Under the pieces are notes generated by a model. The model searched no databases. It saw only the letters and a program-made list of their open reading frames with translations, and had not been told where the DNA came from. This document shows positions 1 to 17,284 of a stretch of DNA of 64,000 nt, piece by piece. The stretch is from Haliclona indistincta (lineage: Eukaryota > Porifera > Demospongiae > Haplosclerida > Chalinidae), in assembly GCA_964017065.1 (NCBI GenBank), contig OZ024786.1, positions 151,501-215,500 on the forward strand, in the 5' to 3' direction. The position numbers were made by a program, and so were the translations under genes. Each line of letters opens with the position of its first letter. Positions within the stretch are counted from its first letter, which is position 1.

Positions 1-128
1 GGTTTATATTAGCAAACTTACAGCTGCCTGGAGCAATCGGAGTACTAACATCATCTCTGACATCAGCTGTTCCATACATGCAGTATGTCATGCACAATGT
101 AGTATTATAGCAATACATTGCATTATAG

Positions 129-5865
<5,737 letters not shown>

Positions 5866-5903
5866 CATAATATGATACATATACCATGCAGTCATGTACT
5901 AGT

Positions 5904-6011
5904 GTATGAGGCTCCAGGCAATGATCCATTGTATGAGGCTCCAGGCAATGATCCATTGTATGAGGCTCCAGGCAATGATCCATTGTATGAGGCTCCAGGC
6001 AATGATCCATG
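5904..6011. repeat. 27-bp tandem repeat, 4 copies
   Basis: Four copies of a 27-bp unit beginning TGTATGAGGCTCCAGGCAAT lie between the converging ends of the ABCC4-like gene (stop at 5865) and the mannosidase gene (stop at 6131). They are probably within one or both 3' UTRs. The short intergenic interval otherwise shows nothing. Confidence 0.95.
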
Positions 6012-6130
6012 CATGTACACGATAGCTGAAGACTAGCAAAGTGATCACGTACAAGATGCATCCATTAACATAATGAAAAAATACAACAAATTCAAAACTC
6101 ATGATTGTATCAAAACATTGTTCAAGCGAT

Positions 6131-8170
6131 TAACTCCATTTGATGCGATATGACTGTATCTCCATTGGGTTCATTTGGGTGGAGTAACTGGTAGACTGTG
6201 AGAGTGGGCGGAGCTTGTGAAGTAGTGATAGTGAGACCTCGTCAACTGACGATATCTTAACATCAGAGAACATGTCAGACAACGCCAGCTACAATGGAGA
6301 GCAAAGGGTTAATGATTCATTATAATAGAGAGCAAAGGGTTAATGATTCATCAAGACACCTCATTAAACTGACCATGTTGTCATCAGGGAGGGAACAAGT
6401 GAATGAGGGTGTGGTCTGATAGGAACAAGCCACACCTCTATGATGCAGTATGAGGCCGGATTCACGGTCTTCAAGAGAACGAAGGTTAAGCAGATGTACC
6501 CCACACGGGAGGGGATGTGTGAGAAGTGATAGTGATGATGAAAAGTGACTTAGCAATGAGCTAGTCCCAGTGGGAAGGAGTGAGATGGGAGGGTGGATGA
6601 GGAGGTCACTTAGCGTGTGTGCTAACAGTGACTGGAATGCTTGAACAGCTCCTGACTGTATGAGAATGAATAATAATGAGTGATGACTATTGCACCATAC
6701 CGGTGGGTGTGTCTGTGGGCGTGGCTCTAGTAGAAGGTGATAAGATAGTTCAATCATCTTGTTATCCTTCAGGGGCTGCCCCAGACCACGATAATCATCC
6801 TGCATCAGACGTCGATCCATCATCGTCTCCAACCATCCTACATGTACAAGATGGACATAGGTAATGTCTAGCTATGCACTAAGCAACGTGCCTCACTTAC
6901 AGATGAGTATGAGACTTAGCTTACACTTAGCTGTGTCACTGGTAGAGCCAGGACACCTGTGCACTAAGCAGTGTTTAGCTGCCTCACAGAGGGTCACTGG
7001 TAGAGCCAGGACACCTGTGCACTAAGCAGTGTCTAGCTGCCTCGCAGAGGGTCACTGGTAGAGCCAGGACACCTGTGCACTAAGCAGTGTCTAGCTGCCT
7101 CACAGAGGGTCACTGGTAGAGCCAGGACACCTGTGCACTAAGCAGTGTCTAGCTGCCTCACAGAGGGTCACTGGTAGAGCCAGGACACCTGTGCACTAAG
7201 CAGTGTCTAGCTGCCTCACAGAGGGTCACTGGTAGAGCCAGGACACCTGTGCACTAAGCAGTGTCTAGCTGCCTCACAGAGGGTCACTGGTAGAGCCAGG
7301 ACACCTGTGCACTAAGCAGTGTCTAGCTGCCTCACAGAGGGTCACTGGTAGAGCCAGGACACCTGTGCAGTACTAAGTTGTGCAAGACAACTCCTGGGAC
7401 TCCAAGCTAGGGAGGGTCCTACTAACCTTGTCTGCTAGGTCCTACTAACCTTGTCTTAGTGAAGCCACACCAGCTGAATGATCAGACAGCAGTGACAGTC
7501 TGTAAGTATCATCTTCCATCATTGCCACTGTAGGCATAGGGTAGTAGTTTCCCTGTGTGGGCAGTTTCCCCATGGTGCGACGACGCTGCATCTGGTAGCC
7601 ATTGAGGTCTGTGAAGAACACTCCGTTGCTGTTAGCAACTCCACTCTGCAATCTCATGGCGACCTCCTGGAATGAGGAATGAGCATTTAACATAAGAGTA
7701 CACTAAAGGTCAAAGGTCACCTTATTATAGAGGGCTCTAATATCCACAGAGTTCACTATGGATACTCCATTACTAGATACTGCCTCTGAATGGAGCTCTA
7801 CTGTCGTCGTGACAACATCGTACACAGCGCGCACTCCCTGCACAAGATGACCACTGACCACGCCCACTCTACCGGTTTGACGAGTAATGATGGAAGATGC
7901 ATCACGATCAGGTAAGAACAGGTAGGCTCCGCTACGAGCAGCACCGGTGAGGGCGCCGTACTGGACTATATCCATCACCATGTTGATAGAGGGCTGGTTG
8001 GCAGGTTGGAGGGACTGAAGGAGACCAGTAGAGGAAGAGAATGATGCCGTGATGGAGGAAGATTGGAGCTCAATGGGTCCACCACCAGAGGTACGAGATT
8101 GGACATTGAACACTGAGCTAGAGGGAGAGAGAGAGAGGGAGGAATAGAGAGAGAGGGAGGGAGAGAGAGG

Positions 8171-8219
<49 letters not shown>

Positions 8220-11200
8220 GGAGGGAGAGAGAGAGGAAGGGAGAGAGAGGGAGGGAGGATGAGAGAGAGAGGGAGGGCAGTAAATAGAAAACAGGAATAG
8301 ACCAAACACGTGTGTGTGCGTGTTTAGTGTCTGCTGTACATACCTTGTAATGGTGTTATGGCAGTTAATAGTGAAGACACTAGCTCGCACAGCATGATCA
8401 CTAGTGGAGTACAGTAACTGGTAACCATGGATACCAAGTGGAGATAGTGTAGCTGGGAATATTAGCTCAAACTCATCAGCAGCTATCTCACATGGCCCCG
8501 CCCACACTGGGCTCAGTTGGCTGTTAATGTCAGCCTCACTTCCAGCATCGATAACCTGTGAAAATGCAGTGTCACACCCTCACACTGACCCCACCCACTC
8601 TCACCTTCACATCAGGTGTATCCACCCTCAGCTTTACCAGGACTGTACGTTGGTAACCCACAGGATTCACCAACGTCACTCCCACACTGGCTCCGCCCAC
8701 TAGTGACACCTTCCGATGCACTAACACACTATCAGCATTTGGATAATGACGATCCTAAAAGTGACACGTGGCTTATAATGATACAAGGCTTATAGTAACA
8801 CAAGGCTTATAGTGATACAAGGCTTATAGTGATACAAGGCTTATAGTGATACAAGGCTTATAATGATACAAGGCTTATAGTGACACAAGGCTTATAGTGA
8901 TATAAGGCTTATAGTGATACAAGGCTTATAGTGATACGAGGCTTATAGTGATACAAGGCTTATAGTGATATAGGGTTACAGTGATACAAGGCTTATAGTG
9001 ATACAAGGCTTATAGTGATACAAGGCTTATAGTGATATAGGGTTACAGTGATACAAGGCTTATAGTGATACAAGGCTTATAGTGATACGAGGCTTATAGT
9101 GATACAAGGCTTATAGTGATACAGGGTTATAGTGATACAAGGCTTATAGTGACACAAGGCTTATAGTGATACAGGGTTATAGTGATACAGGGTTATAGTG
9201 ATACGAGGCTTATAGTGATACGAGGCTTATAGTGATACGAGGCTTATAGTGATACGAGGCTTATAGTGATACGAGGCTTATAGTGATACAAGGCTTATAG
9301 TGATACAAGGCTTATAGTGATATAAGGCTTATAGTGATACGAGGCTTATAGTGATACGAGGCTTATAGTGATACGAGGCTTATAGTGATACAAGGCTTAT
9401 AGTGATACGAGGCTTATAGTGATACGAGGCTTATAGTGATACAGGGTTATAGTGATACAGGGTTATAATGATACAAGGCTTATAGTGATACGAGGCTAAT
9501 AGTGATACAAGGCTTATAGTGATACAGGGTTATATTGATGAGGCTTATAGTAACAAAAACAGACGTATACTACGAAGACGTCAGAAATTATGCCACAAAG
9601 AGTGTCACCTTCATGCACTAATGTGTTCAGTCTCTGATCATCCTCCATCGTGTGAATAAAGACAACAGTGAATACTAACACATCAGTGCATGAAGGTGGC
9701 ACTGTACACCTCAGCATTGGTTACTGCTTACCACTTGTAGTATGATATCATCAGTCTCTCCGGCTCTTTGTCCCAGGAGGAGGGTCTGGGTAGCAGCCGC
9801 TATGACACGCTGTCCAGTAGCCACACCCTTCACTAGACGACTGATATAGTCCCTCACTACAGCCTCCTTAGCTGTACCAGTGATACCTACATCACACAAT
9901 CACAATGTCACACCATCACTACTGTCACATCATACACATCACTACTATCACATCATACACATCACTACTATCACACCATCACAACTGTCACACTATCACA
10001 CCATCACAATGTCACTTTTTTGTAGCTGAGAAATCAATCTTAGACAAACAAGTGTACATGTAAGTATCACACATCACACAGTAGTCACACTGTCATAGAG
10101 ACAATAGGACAGGTCATACCATCATGATGTTGAAACAATGCTAGCTCCCTCCTGGCTCGTACCATGTCACCCAGCAGTGTGGCGTGATGTGGCAGGTATC
10201 GATGATGTGCTATAGTCAATGATAACAGTATCTCGGCTGATCTCAATGTGCTCTCCAGAACACGACTCATGTGTTTAGTGAATGGACGAGAGGTGTAGTA
10301 GCCGCTCCAATACTCCTTAGCCCTAATACAAGCATTGATAATTAATATGCACACATAACAATGTTTATACAGCAATTGATTTTCACACATATTCTTGCGT
10401 TTTTTGGGTGCAGAAGCTTTTTGCATAATCGTACTGGACCATAATGATACTGTTAATAGGTGCAAGAAATATGCGCTATATGTGAGATACACCTAATGAA
10501 AAATGTTTCTTCAATGTGCCCGAGTAGCGCCTACACACAAAAATCATACGAACAATTTCCTGTTTAGACGATGTGTTCATTTCACTCACTTATCAGAATA
10601 TGTGTAGAAGTCACCGGACAGTGTAGGAAACCCACTAGGGACAGCAGGGTTGGGGGCGGGGTCAGATTGGGCGGAGTCAGCACGAATAGCATCAAAATAA
10701 TCGCTCAGTGTACCAAATTTGATCTTAATATTGAGCTCTGGGTGGGCGTCAACATAGTCAATGATCTTCTCATAGTTAGTGAACTGAAGCCGCACCTCCT
10801 TCTCTGTATCATACCTATGACATCATTGATACTATTAATAGAACATACTATTTATAGTACCTGAAGTCATCTCCTAGTGGAGCGATGAGGTATCGTGTGC
10901 GATAGAGGTGTGCCTTCTTGCGATACTGGTCCACTAGCATTGATACCCTGTTACCATGGTGATACTGTTACCATAGTGATGGTGTTATACCAACCTGTCC
11001 CTGGCATTGCTATTGGTGATGGGCTGAGGGTTAATCTTCCAGGGACAGTTATACTTACTACCAGCCGCACGAATGAAGTCGAATTGACAACATATCTGAT
11101 AGGAAACGAGAATCGTGAAACACACACAATCACTCACTCACTCACCCACACACTCACTCACTCACTCACTCACTGACCCACCCACTCACTCACTCACTCA

Positions 11201-14200
11201 CCCACCCACCCACTCACTCACTGACCCACCCACTCACTCACTCACTCACTCACTCACTCACTCACTGACCCACCCACTCACTCACTCACTCACTCACTGA
11301 CCCACCCACTCACTCACTCACTCACTCACTCACACACTGACCCACCCACCCACCCACTCACTCACTCACTCACTCACTGACCCACCCACTCACTCACTCA
11401 CTCACTCACCCACTCACTCACTCACTCACTCACCCACCCACCCACTCACTTTAGGGTCTGGTCCACATGTGTGTGGTATATCATATGAATAAAATGGAGT
11501 AGCGTGACAGAACATGTCAGTGGAACCATCCTTATCTTGAGAGAGCAGCACATTATAATTCGTCTCACTATAATGACCACGTCACTCACCCCACTGCTGT
11601 CTCCAGCCAAACTCCAGCCATCGCTTCTGTGAGAACCTCTTCTTCACCGAGTAATGTAGACGCTGTATGAACATGTTACTAAACCCCGCCCTCTTGAGCA
11701 GGTACGCCATCGTGGGCGAGTAACCGAATGGATCAATAGCCCAACCTGACTTAGGAGTGAACCCTGCAGTGAGAATAGTGATGGTGTGATAGTAGTGATG
11801 GTGTGACAGTAGTGATGGTGTGATAGTAGTGACGGTGTGATAGTAGTGACGGTGTGATAGTAGTGACGGTGTGATAGTAGTGACGGTGTGATAGTAGTGA
11901 CGGTGTGATAGTAGTGACGGTGTGATAGTAGTGACGGTGTGATAGTAGTGACGGTGTGATAGTAGTGACGGTGTGATAGTAGTGATGGTGTGATAGTAGT
12001 GATGGTGTGATAGTAGTGACGTTGTGATCGTAGTGATGGTGTGATGGTAGTGACGATGTGATAGTAGTGATGGTGTGATAGTAGTGATGGTGTGATAGTA
12101 GTGATGGTGTGATAGTAGTGATGGTGTGATGGTGTGATAGTAGTGATAGTGTGATAGTAGTGATGGTGTGATAGTAGTGATGGTGTGGACCTAGTTCTCG
12201 TTGCACCCAGAGGTTTCCCTCTATCAACTGGTCTATCATGGCGTAGTAGTGAGTGTTAGCTTCATCATTCATGACCCAACCCCCTGTCACTATCTCCAGA
12301 CGACCCTCTTGTACTAGCCTGGATAATAGCACACAGATAGTACTGCAGTATTACTGGTACATTAGAGGATGGTAGTGCTCTGTATTAGAGTAATGTTGAA
12401 ATGAGAAGTGTAGAGTGTCACCTTCATGCACTAATGTGTTCAGTCTCTGATCATCCTCCATCGTGTGAATAAAGACAACAGTGACTACAGAGACTGAACA
12501 CATTAGTGCATGAAGGTGACACTCTACACTTTCACTACAGCATTGCAAGAAGACAGGTCATTATATACTCTACCTGTAGTAGTATTCTTGGTTACTCACA
12601 TCTTAAAGTCCTCTTTGCGTTGGTTGCTCTGCTCCGCCCACCACATGCTCAGGAAGGATATCTCCGCCCATATGAACCGTCTCTTCTTGTCCTGCAGCAG
12701 AGCCGTCGTCATGTATGTCAAAATATTGCGAGTTTGACGATTGTAGTAATCCTCGACTGTCCTCAACCATCCTGAGGAGAACAAGGGAAAGAACAATGAT
12801 GACAATATGTATGTTACGACCCGATTCACAACCTCTGACCCGCTTCGAAGCCGGTCGACCGGTTTCGAAGCGGGTTAGCTATAGCTGCGCGCCAGATTCA
12901 AAGCGTGCATAATGCTAAGTGCGCGCGTGTAATAGACTTCGACTACTAAACATAACGTGTACTCTGAGTGTCAATATACATTGCATCGCAATTATATTGT
13001 TCTTTGCTTCCATGTACATGAGTCACGTCTGAAGAAGAAGCTGTGACATATTCCTATGGATTTTAGTGCAGTTTGATTGTTAAACAACTGTTGCATGCAC
13101 ACAACACTTCTTGCTGCACTGCGTTGCTGAACCACTCGTAACGGCATTCCTGTCAATTTGGCAGGTAGGCTTGCTGTGCTGCGCTGCTAAACCACTTAAA
13201 ACGACGCTCTGTTGATGACTGTAGTAGCACATGATGCTCAAAATGCCTCCGGCGGACACTTTCCAGTCTTGCTGCGCTACACTGCATGAGCTATAACCGC
13301 GACAGCACTCCTAACTTAGGTTCTGTCGATCTAGCATGCAGGTGGGCACCCTGAAGCATTGAAACACGGTTCGGTTTTAAACCGGGTCAACTGAGCTTAT
13401 GTGGTTGTAAATCGGGTTAACCGGCTTCGAAACCGGCGGCCGGCTTCGAAACGGGTCAGGTTGTGAATCGGGTCGTAACATGTATGTGACTGGATAATGC
13501 AGTACATGTGAAGTGCATTGTCTCATGTTATTAGGTAAACAAAGACTTCTAAAAACAACATATTATTTGGCTTCTAAAAACACTTACAAATCCCAAATAA
13601 ATTTTGTGCAACGCAGACTACATAATCTCAGTTTGAGCAATGAGCACTTGAGAGAATATTCAATAGTGTAACAAAATTTCAAGTGTCGATACCTGTTAGA
13701 TTCAGTAATTTATTTCTGATAGAAATGAAGCACCAAAGGTGCAGATGCCTCGGTGGAATGACACCATTTCACATACATTACAAGCTTGCCGCATATCCTG
13801 GCACATACAACAGAGTTGTAGCATAGATATGTACGATTGTAGTGATCCTGCTACTTATGCAGCGTTCACTGCACTAATAAATAATTCTTCAAATTTAATG
13901 TGTGCATCACGTGCACATTACCAGTGACCATGCATGCAGCCTTGTCATTGATGAAGGTCGTGCTTGCTCAGGCTCGCATCCTCATAGCGCTGGAAACCAG
14001 GAATGAGCAACCGCTCTATGGTTAAGCTAAATGTGCATCTTTCAACGTGTACTCTACAGTATCTATCTATGGCTTTACCTTGCTTTTTACAAAATGGAAA
14101 GTGAAAGTGGAATGTCCGCTCTGGGCATTCCAGCCCGTACAGTAAGCTAAAAATTATTGGCATATCACAGGGGTCCCACAAAGAATAGTTTCTGACACGA

Positions 14201-17200
14201 GGCCCAAAAGTGGGTGGGTGGTCAGAGGCAAATTTTCAAAATTGGTCACTTTGTGTAAAATTTAGTCATGACAATTAAATTACACTTTAAGAGCTTTTAA
14301 AGGTATTTTAACTGCTTTACAGTTAACTACCAGCTAACTATACTTCTTACCAACATGTCTGTAACCAAAAATTATGAAAAATAGTCATTATCAGTATACA
14401 AACAGTACAATAATAATAATAATAATAATCTGATAATAATAGTACTGACGTGTACAATCTGGTAATAATCAATACTTATACATGTAAGCAATGATGATAA
14501 GAAGTGAAGTTTGGTTTGACAGCATGCAATATTGTTAAAGTCTGGAGCTAGGCCGACCTGAACTTTTGCCTTTTGAAATTTGCCAACCGATCGTGAAAGG
14601 GCGTGGTCAGCCAATAATGATGAATTCAAATTTATAATAATAATTATTATTAATGAATATAATTACACGACGTAATATGACTTGTTATGACACATTATGA
14701 CGTAATATGACACAGTGGGTGGGTGGGTAGAGCAGCAATGTAAAAAACTGGCCTGGTGTCGTAGATTTTAGCAACTGGGACCCCCCGACATATCATGTTT
14801 CTATTGTTGATTGCCTAGCTGTTCAAATTTTTTGATAAAACATATTTTATCAAAAAAGCACTAACAGATCGATGGACAGCAACACCCACCACCTCACTGA
14901 AGATAATCTCACTAAGAGCATCTCCTGCTATAGAGTGCTCCAGAGCCAACAACTCCAGCAGCGTGTGCTGACAGCCGCTTTCACAGTCATTATTGGGGAG
15001 GAATTCACACTGATCCCAGTCGCTCCTTCTTGCGAAGGGTAATTAAAAAAGGCTTTTTGAATTTTTTTCAACATAGTTTGCCTGGGGTTCGAACCCGGGT
15101 CCCCACAATATAATGCTAACGCACTAACCACTGAGCTAACCGGTCACTTACTCAAGTGGGCGTTATCAGTCATTATAAAGGTGGAGTTGTTAGGGTCAAA
15201 TATTTGCTGAATAAGAATATGATTAGAGAGGTTGCGCAATTTACCGTTCACGGTGACACGGTAAATCATACAGTCGCCAAGTGCACTAGCGCTCCACTTT
15301 CTTTACGTAGTAGATAAAATTTACTGTCTTAAAGATGGAGTTAGGAGGCTGAATCGCTAATGCGAGAGACCACGTGTTCGCTGTCTGAAAGGAAGTACGC
15401 TGGGATATGCCGTTTTGCGTGAACGGTAAACTGCGCAACCTCTCTAATAACAGTTGGCTACATGCCTACTGCAGTTTGCAAGTTGGTTGTATAGTCATAA
15501 TGCAGGATAGTTGAATGTGTGGTTAGCCTGTGATAACAGCTATACAGAGCTTCCTTGCATTGCACAATAATTTATTATCTACTAACCACACCCGACAACC
15601 ATTGACTATGATAACCAACTCACCTAATTAACGTGGGGAAAATGTATGGCAGGCATTGAGACAACCAAGACACATGCACTTGAAGAAAACGCCGCGGTAA
15701 TAGCATAGCCAACGAGCAACAGGATTCCTTATTTCCGACGGTGATTCATAGAGGTGATAACAACAGTACCTTAGCTAACCTGTCATGGCTGTTTAAAAGC
15801 GTCGGTCCAAATAGTGATGCTAAGTCTGCACCGTGGCACTTTCTCTCAATGGCGTAATGCAAATTGTTGACAGCTTTGCTTGCTCTAGTGATCCTCATCT
15901 ACCTCCATTGCTACAAAGCTTGTAGAATTCTGATTGCTTGGTCTATATTTAGAGCACCTGTGACTACTCTCAGCTAGATGAATTAGCTGAGGAGCAATTC
16001 TCATCTGCAGATGTCACCGTTCTGAGTCTAACGGTCAGTCATCTGGTTGAAGTTACACCAATCTAAGTCAGCATGTTGGATTCGTTATCGAGCTATCACC
16101 CTTACTTTCATAGTTAGACAGCTTGCTGATCTTTGACTTAGGAATAAGCACCAAAGGTGCAGATGCCTCGGTGGAATGCCACAATTTCACATAATTATAC
16201 AATAAATTCTGTCTGACAAAAATAATAATTATTGATATAGAGCTAATGGTATCCAGCTTATTCTAACACCATAAGCAATCATGCTATAACTCACGAACAG
16301 AGCCTTATATCCAAAATTCTTACAATTCATTTTCAAGCAAATATCGACTTTAGCTTGTGTTGCACGTTTCAGCGCTAAGTTTTCAGCGAGCGACGAGAAA
16401 TCCTGCCGACAGACAGACACACACACACACACACACACAGACAGATACACAACACGACTACTGTATGCCCCATGGCTCCGCCCACCGAGGCATAATTACT
16501 AAGACTTCAAAAGCAAAGATGCTTTTAAAAAAGAAAATCTTTGTTAGACATTTTAATAAGTGGATGGTAATAATATCATGATAATAACAATGTCGCTCTA
16601 TTTTATCAATTTTCTTTCTCTTGCTGATGTGAAAAGTGTAGACTGTCACCTTCATGCACTAATGTGTTCATTAGTACATGAAGATGACACTCTAAAAGTG
16701 GGTGTGGTCTAACCAGGGTCACAGTGTGAGTGTGGCATCACGAACACAGTGAGTGGTTCTGATGATGAGTATCGGCTAGTATCAGGTGTGATGGAGTAGC
16801 CTTGCTTCCATACTCCTCCATCGATATCATCAAATGGCAGCTCATCCAACACATCTGACATCTGTAGTGGAATGATGCTAGAGGCGGGGCTTGTTGCTAT
16901 GGTGATACCTGTATTTCAGCTGTTCCTGCATAGTCCTCCATGCATTGTAGTGGGCGGGGCTTGTGTGTCTGTGACATGATGGTGGTAGCACGAGTGCTCG
17001 TGTTAGCTGCTCTGATGGTAGATCTGCTACTACTGGAAGCTGCTGTAGACAGCTGGAGAGGAACACCACATTGCGATCATAGCATCCCTCCAGCTTACCG
17101 CACGTACAGTAGCTGCTACTGGGGTCACAGGTCTCCACGGCTCCTGCTCTGTTACTTGCTGTAGCGAGAGGTGCAGCACAAATATCGCGACCAGGAACAG

Positions 17201-17284
17201 TGACACGGCAGCTAGTGTTGCTGCTTTTCTCAACAGCAGCTTCCTCATGATCATGCGGCAACAAGCGAACACGCTGATCGCCAT
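6131..17284 (-). CDS. MAN2A1: Golgi alpha-mannosidase II (GH38)
   Basis: Golgi type II membrane glycosidase that trims two mannoses from GlcNAcMan5GlcNAc2 during complex N-glycan synthesis. Exons from 5' to 3': 17284-17099, 17042-16909, 16877-16714, 12771-12600, 12318-12191, 11763-11590, 11535-11450, 11095-10995, 10947-10861, 10814-10590, 10322-10120, 9886-9732, 8754-8605, 8555-8344, 8117-7721, 7666-7450, 6837-6374, 6288-6131. Phases join throughout. The N-terminus has a short basic tail and one hydrophobic anchor (about residues 20-40). Family landmarks are [10 protein letters not shown] (zinc site), [13 protein letters not shown] (nucleophile Asp), [44 protein letters not shown], and [12 protein letters not shown] near the C-terminus. 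The usual HNDPGW reads HCDPGW here. Intron 3 is 3.9 kb and full of elements, while intron 2 is only 31 nt. The gene shares a 137-bp divergent promoter with AP3S. The symbol could equally be MAN2A2, because sponges precede that duplication. Confidence 0.93.
6299..6353. repeat. 31-bp tandem duplication in last MAN2A intron
   Basis: The segment beginning GCAAAGGGTTAATGATTCAT occurs twice, offset by exactly 31 bp (6301 and 6332), inside the 85-nt intron 6289-6373. It sits near the acceptor and roughly doubles the intron without touching coding sequence. Confidence 0.85.
6945..7370. repeat. 58-bp minisatellite, copy A (MAN2A intron)
   Basis: About seven copies of a 58-bp unit beginning GCACTAAGCAGTGTCTAGCT lie in the intron 6838-7449. 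The same unit at the same period occurs in a PRUNE2 intron (19868-20289). A single diverged copy followed by CAACTCCTGG is found at about 22970-23035, suggesting that the arrays grew from a dispersed element. Confidence 0.95.
8118..8282. repeat. GA/GGGA microsatellite in MAN2A intron
   Basis: A purine tract on the plus strand, which is a CT-rich tract on the mannosidase sense strand. It runs directly up to the 3' splice site at 8118 and so provides an overlong polypyrimidine tract. Confidence 0.9.
8763..9540. repeat. 17-bp satellite in MAN2A intron
   Basis: About 45 imperfect copies of a 17-bp unit (GGCTTATAGTGATACAA) fill most of intron 8755-9731. Variants with GGGTTATAGTGATACA are interspersed in small runs. 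The array ends next to a foldback element at 9598. Confidence 0.96.
9598..9706. mobile_element. Foldback MITE family 1, copy 1
   Basis: Long inverted termini reading inward from GTGTCACCTTCATGCACTAA, with a loop containing CATCGTGTGAATAAAGACAA. This is a diverged copy at the edge of the 17-bp satellite. The other copies are at about 12392, 16612, 20519, 21391 and 25733. Confidence 0.85.
11122..11449. repeat. CACT/CACC tetranucleotide array beginning at a splice donor
   Basis: On the mannosidase sense strand this is a (GTGAGTGG/GTGA)n array whose first unit is the 5' splice site after the exon at 11450-11535. It fills almost the whole intron 11096-11449, so dozens of donor-like GTGAGT words follow the real one. 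Confidence 0.92.
11768..12188. repeat. 15-bp minisatellite, copy A (MAN2A intron)
   Basis: About 27 copies of a 15-bp unit (GTGATAGTAGTGATG with GTGACG variants) fill intron 11764-12190. The same unit recurs in an intron of the unidentified gene at about 54737-54907. The repeat is open in all frames and generates spurious His/Tyr/Thr-rich reading frames. Confidence 0.96.
12392..12553. mobile_element. Foldback MITE family 1, copy 2 (best preserved)
   Basis: Nearly perfect inverted repeats of at least 43 bp, reading AGTGTAGAGTGTCACCTTCA inward and its complement outward, around a loop of about 35 bp. Comparison with the other copies extends the termini to TTGCAATG on both sides. It is too small to code and lies in intron 12319-12599 of MAN2A. 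Confidence 0.9.
12815..13478. mobile_element. TIR element with GGGTCGTAACA ends
   Basis: Left end TGTTACGACCCGATTCACAA and right end TTGTGAATCGGGTCGTAACA are exact complements. Both ends continue inward with CCGCTTCGAA/CCGGTTTCGAA palindromes. The flanks suggest a TGTA target duplication. There is no coding capacity, and it lies in MAN2A intron 3. Confidence 0.85.
14168..14788. mobile_element. Imperfect TIR element, possibly hAT-like
   Basis: Left CAGGGGTCCCA...CTGACACGAGGCC and right GGCCTGGTGTCG...TGGGACCCCCC are imperfect inverted termini of about 35 bp, flanked by CATATCA on both sides. It contains a (TAA)n microsatellite and no obvious coding sequence. Confidence 0.6.
14840..15147 (-). 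mobile_element. tRNA-derived SINE
   Basis: On the minus strand a tRNA-like head (15147-15077) has an A box, TAGCTCAGTGGTTAG, and a perfect B box, GGTTCGAACCC, so it looks like an RNA polymerase III promoter. It is followed by a T/A-rich linker and a body. It lies in MAN2A intron 3 in the same orientation as that gene. The 3' boundary is not resolved. The body has an open frame of about 70 codons with an EGF-like cysteine spacing, which I do not trust as a gene. Confidence 0.65.
15226..15444. mobile_element. Small TIR element with TA target site
   Basis: Left GAGAGGTTGCGCAATTTACC and right GGTAAACTGCGCAACCTCTC are near-perfect inverted termini, flanked by TA on both sides as in Tc1/mariner-type insertions. 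At 219 bp it is non-coding and lies in MAN2A intron 3. Confidence 0.82.
15460..16140. other. Intron sequence without recognised feature
   Basis: Remainder of MAN2A intron 3 between two elements. No convincing exon, RNA gene or repeat was seen on either strand. A similar unassigned stretch, 13480-14167, contains only a short match to the CTAGGCACC-family 5' end near 13728. Confidence 0.6.
16148..16491. mobile_element. CTAGGCACC-family non-autonomous element, short copy
   Basis: Begins GCACCAAAGGTGCAGATGCC and ends GGCTCCGCCCACCGAGG, flanked by ATAA on both sides. The internal GCCTCGGTGG and terminal CCACCGAGGC are complementary. It includes a (CA)n tract. The 3' 180 bp match 31090-31270 and 32090-32272. 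Confidence 0.8.
16612..16698. mobile_element. Foldback MITE family 1, copy 3 (short loop)
   Basis: The arms TGTCACCTTCATGCACTAAT and complementary TAGTACATGAAGATGACA almost touch. The usual central loop has been lost, leaving a near-continuous hairpin just downstream of a MAN2A exon on the sense strand (exon 16714-16877). Confidence 0.8.

Noticed and set aside
11536..11589. In-frame TGA (possible selenocysteine or a 22-nt intron) in MAN2A
   Set aside because: A 54-nt GTGAGT...CTCTCAAG intron removes it and joins WRQQW to DKDGSTDMF in phase, matching the family.
11751..12332. 193-codon His/Tyr/Thr-rich protein (and the similar ones at 54427-54948)
   Set aside because: The frames are the 15-bp minisatellite read through in several registers. 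Only the first about 42 residues of the first one are a real MAN2A exon.
15077..15147. Functional tRNA gene
   Set aside because: A and B boxes are good but the acceptor stem does not pair, and the sequence continues into a SINE body.
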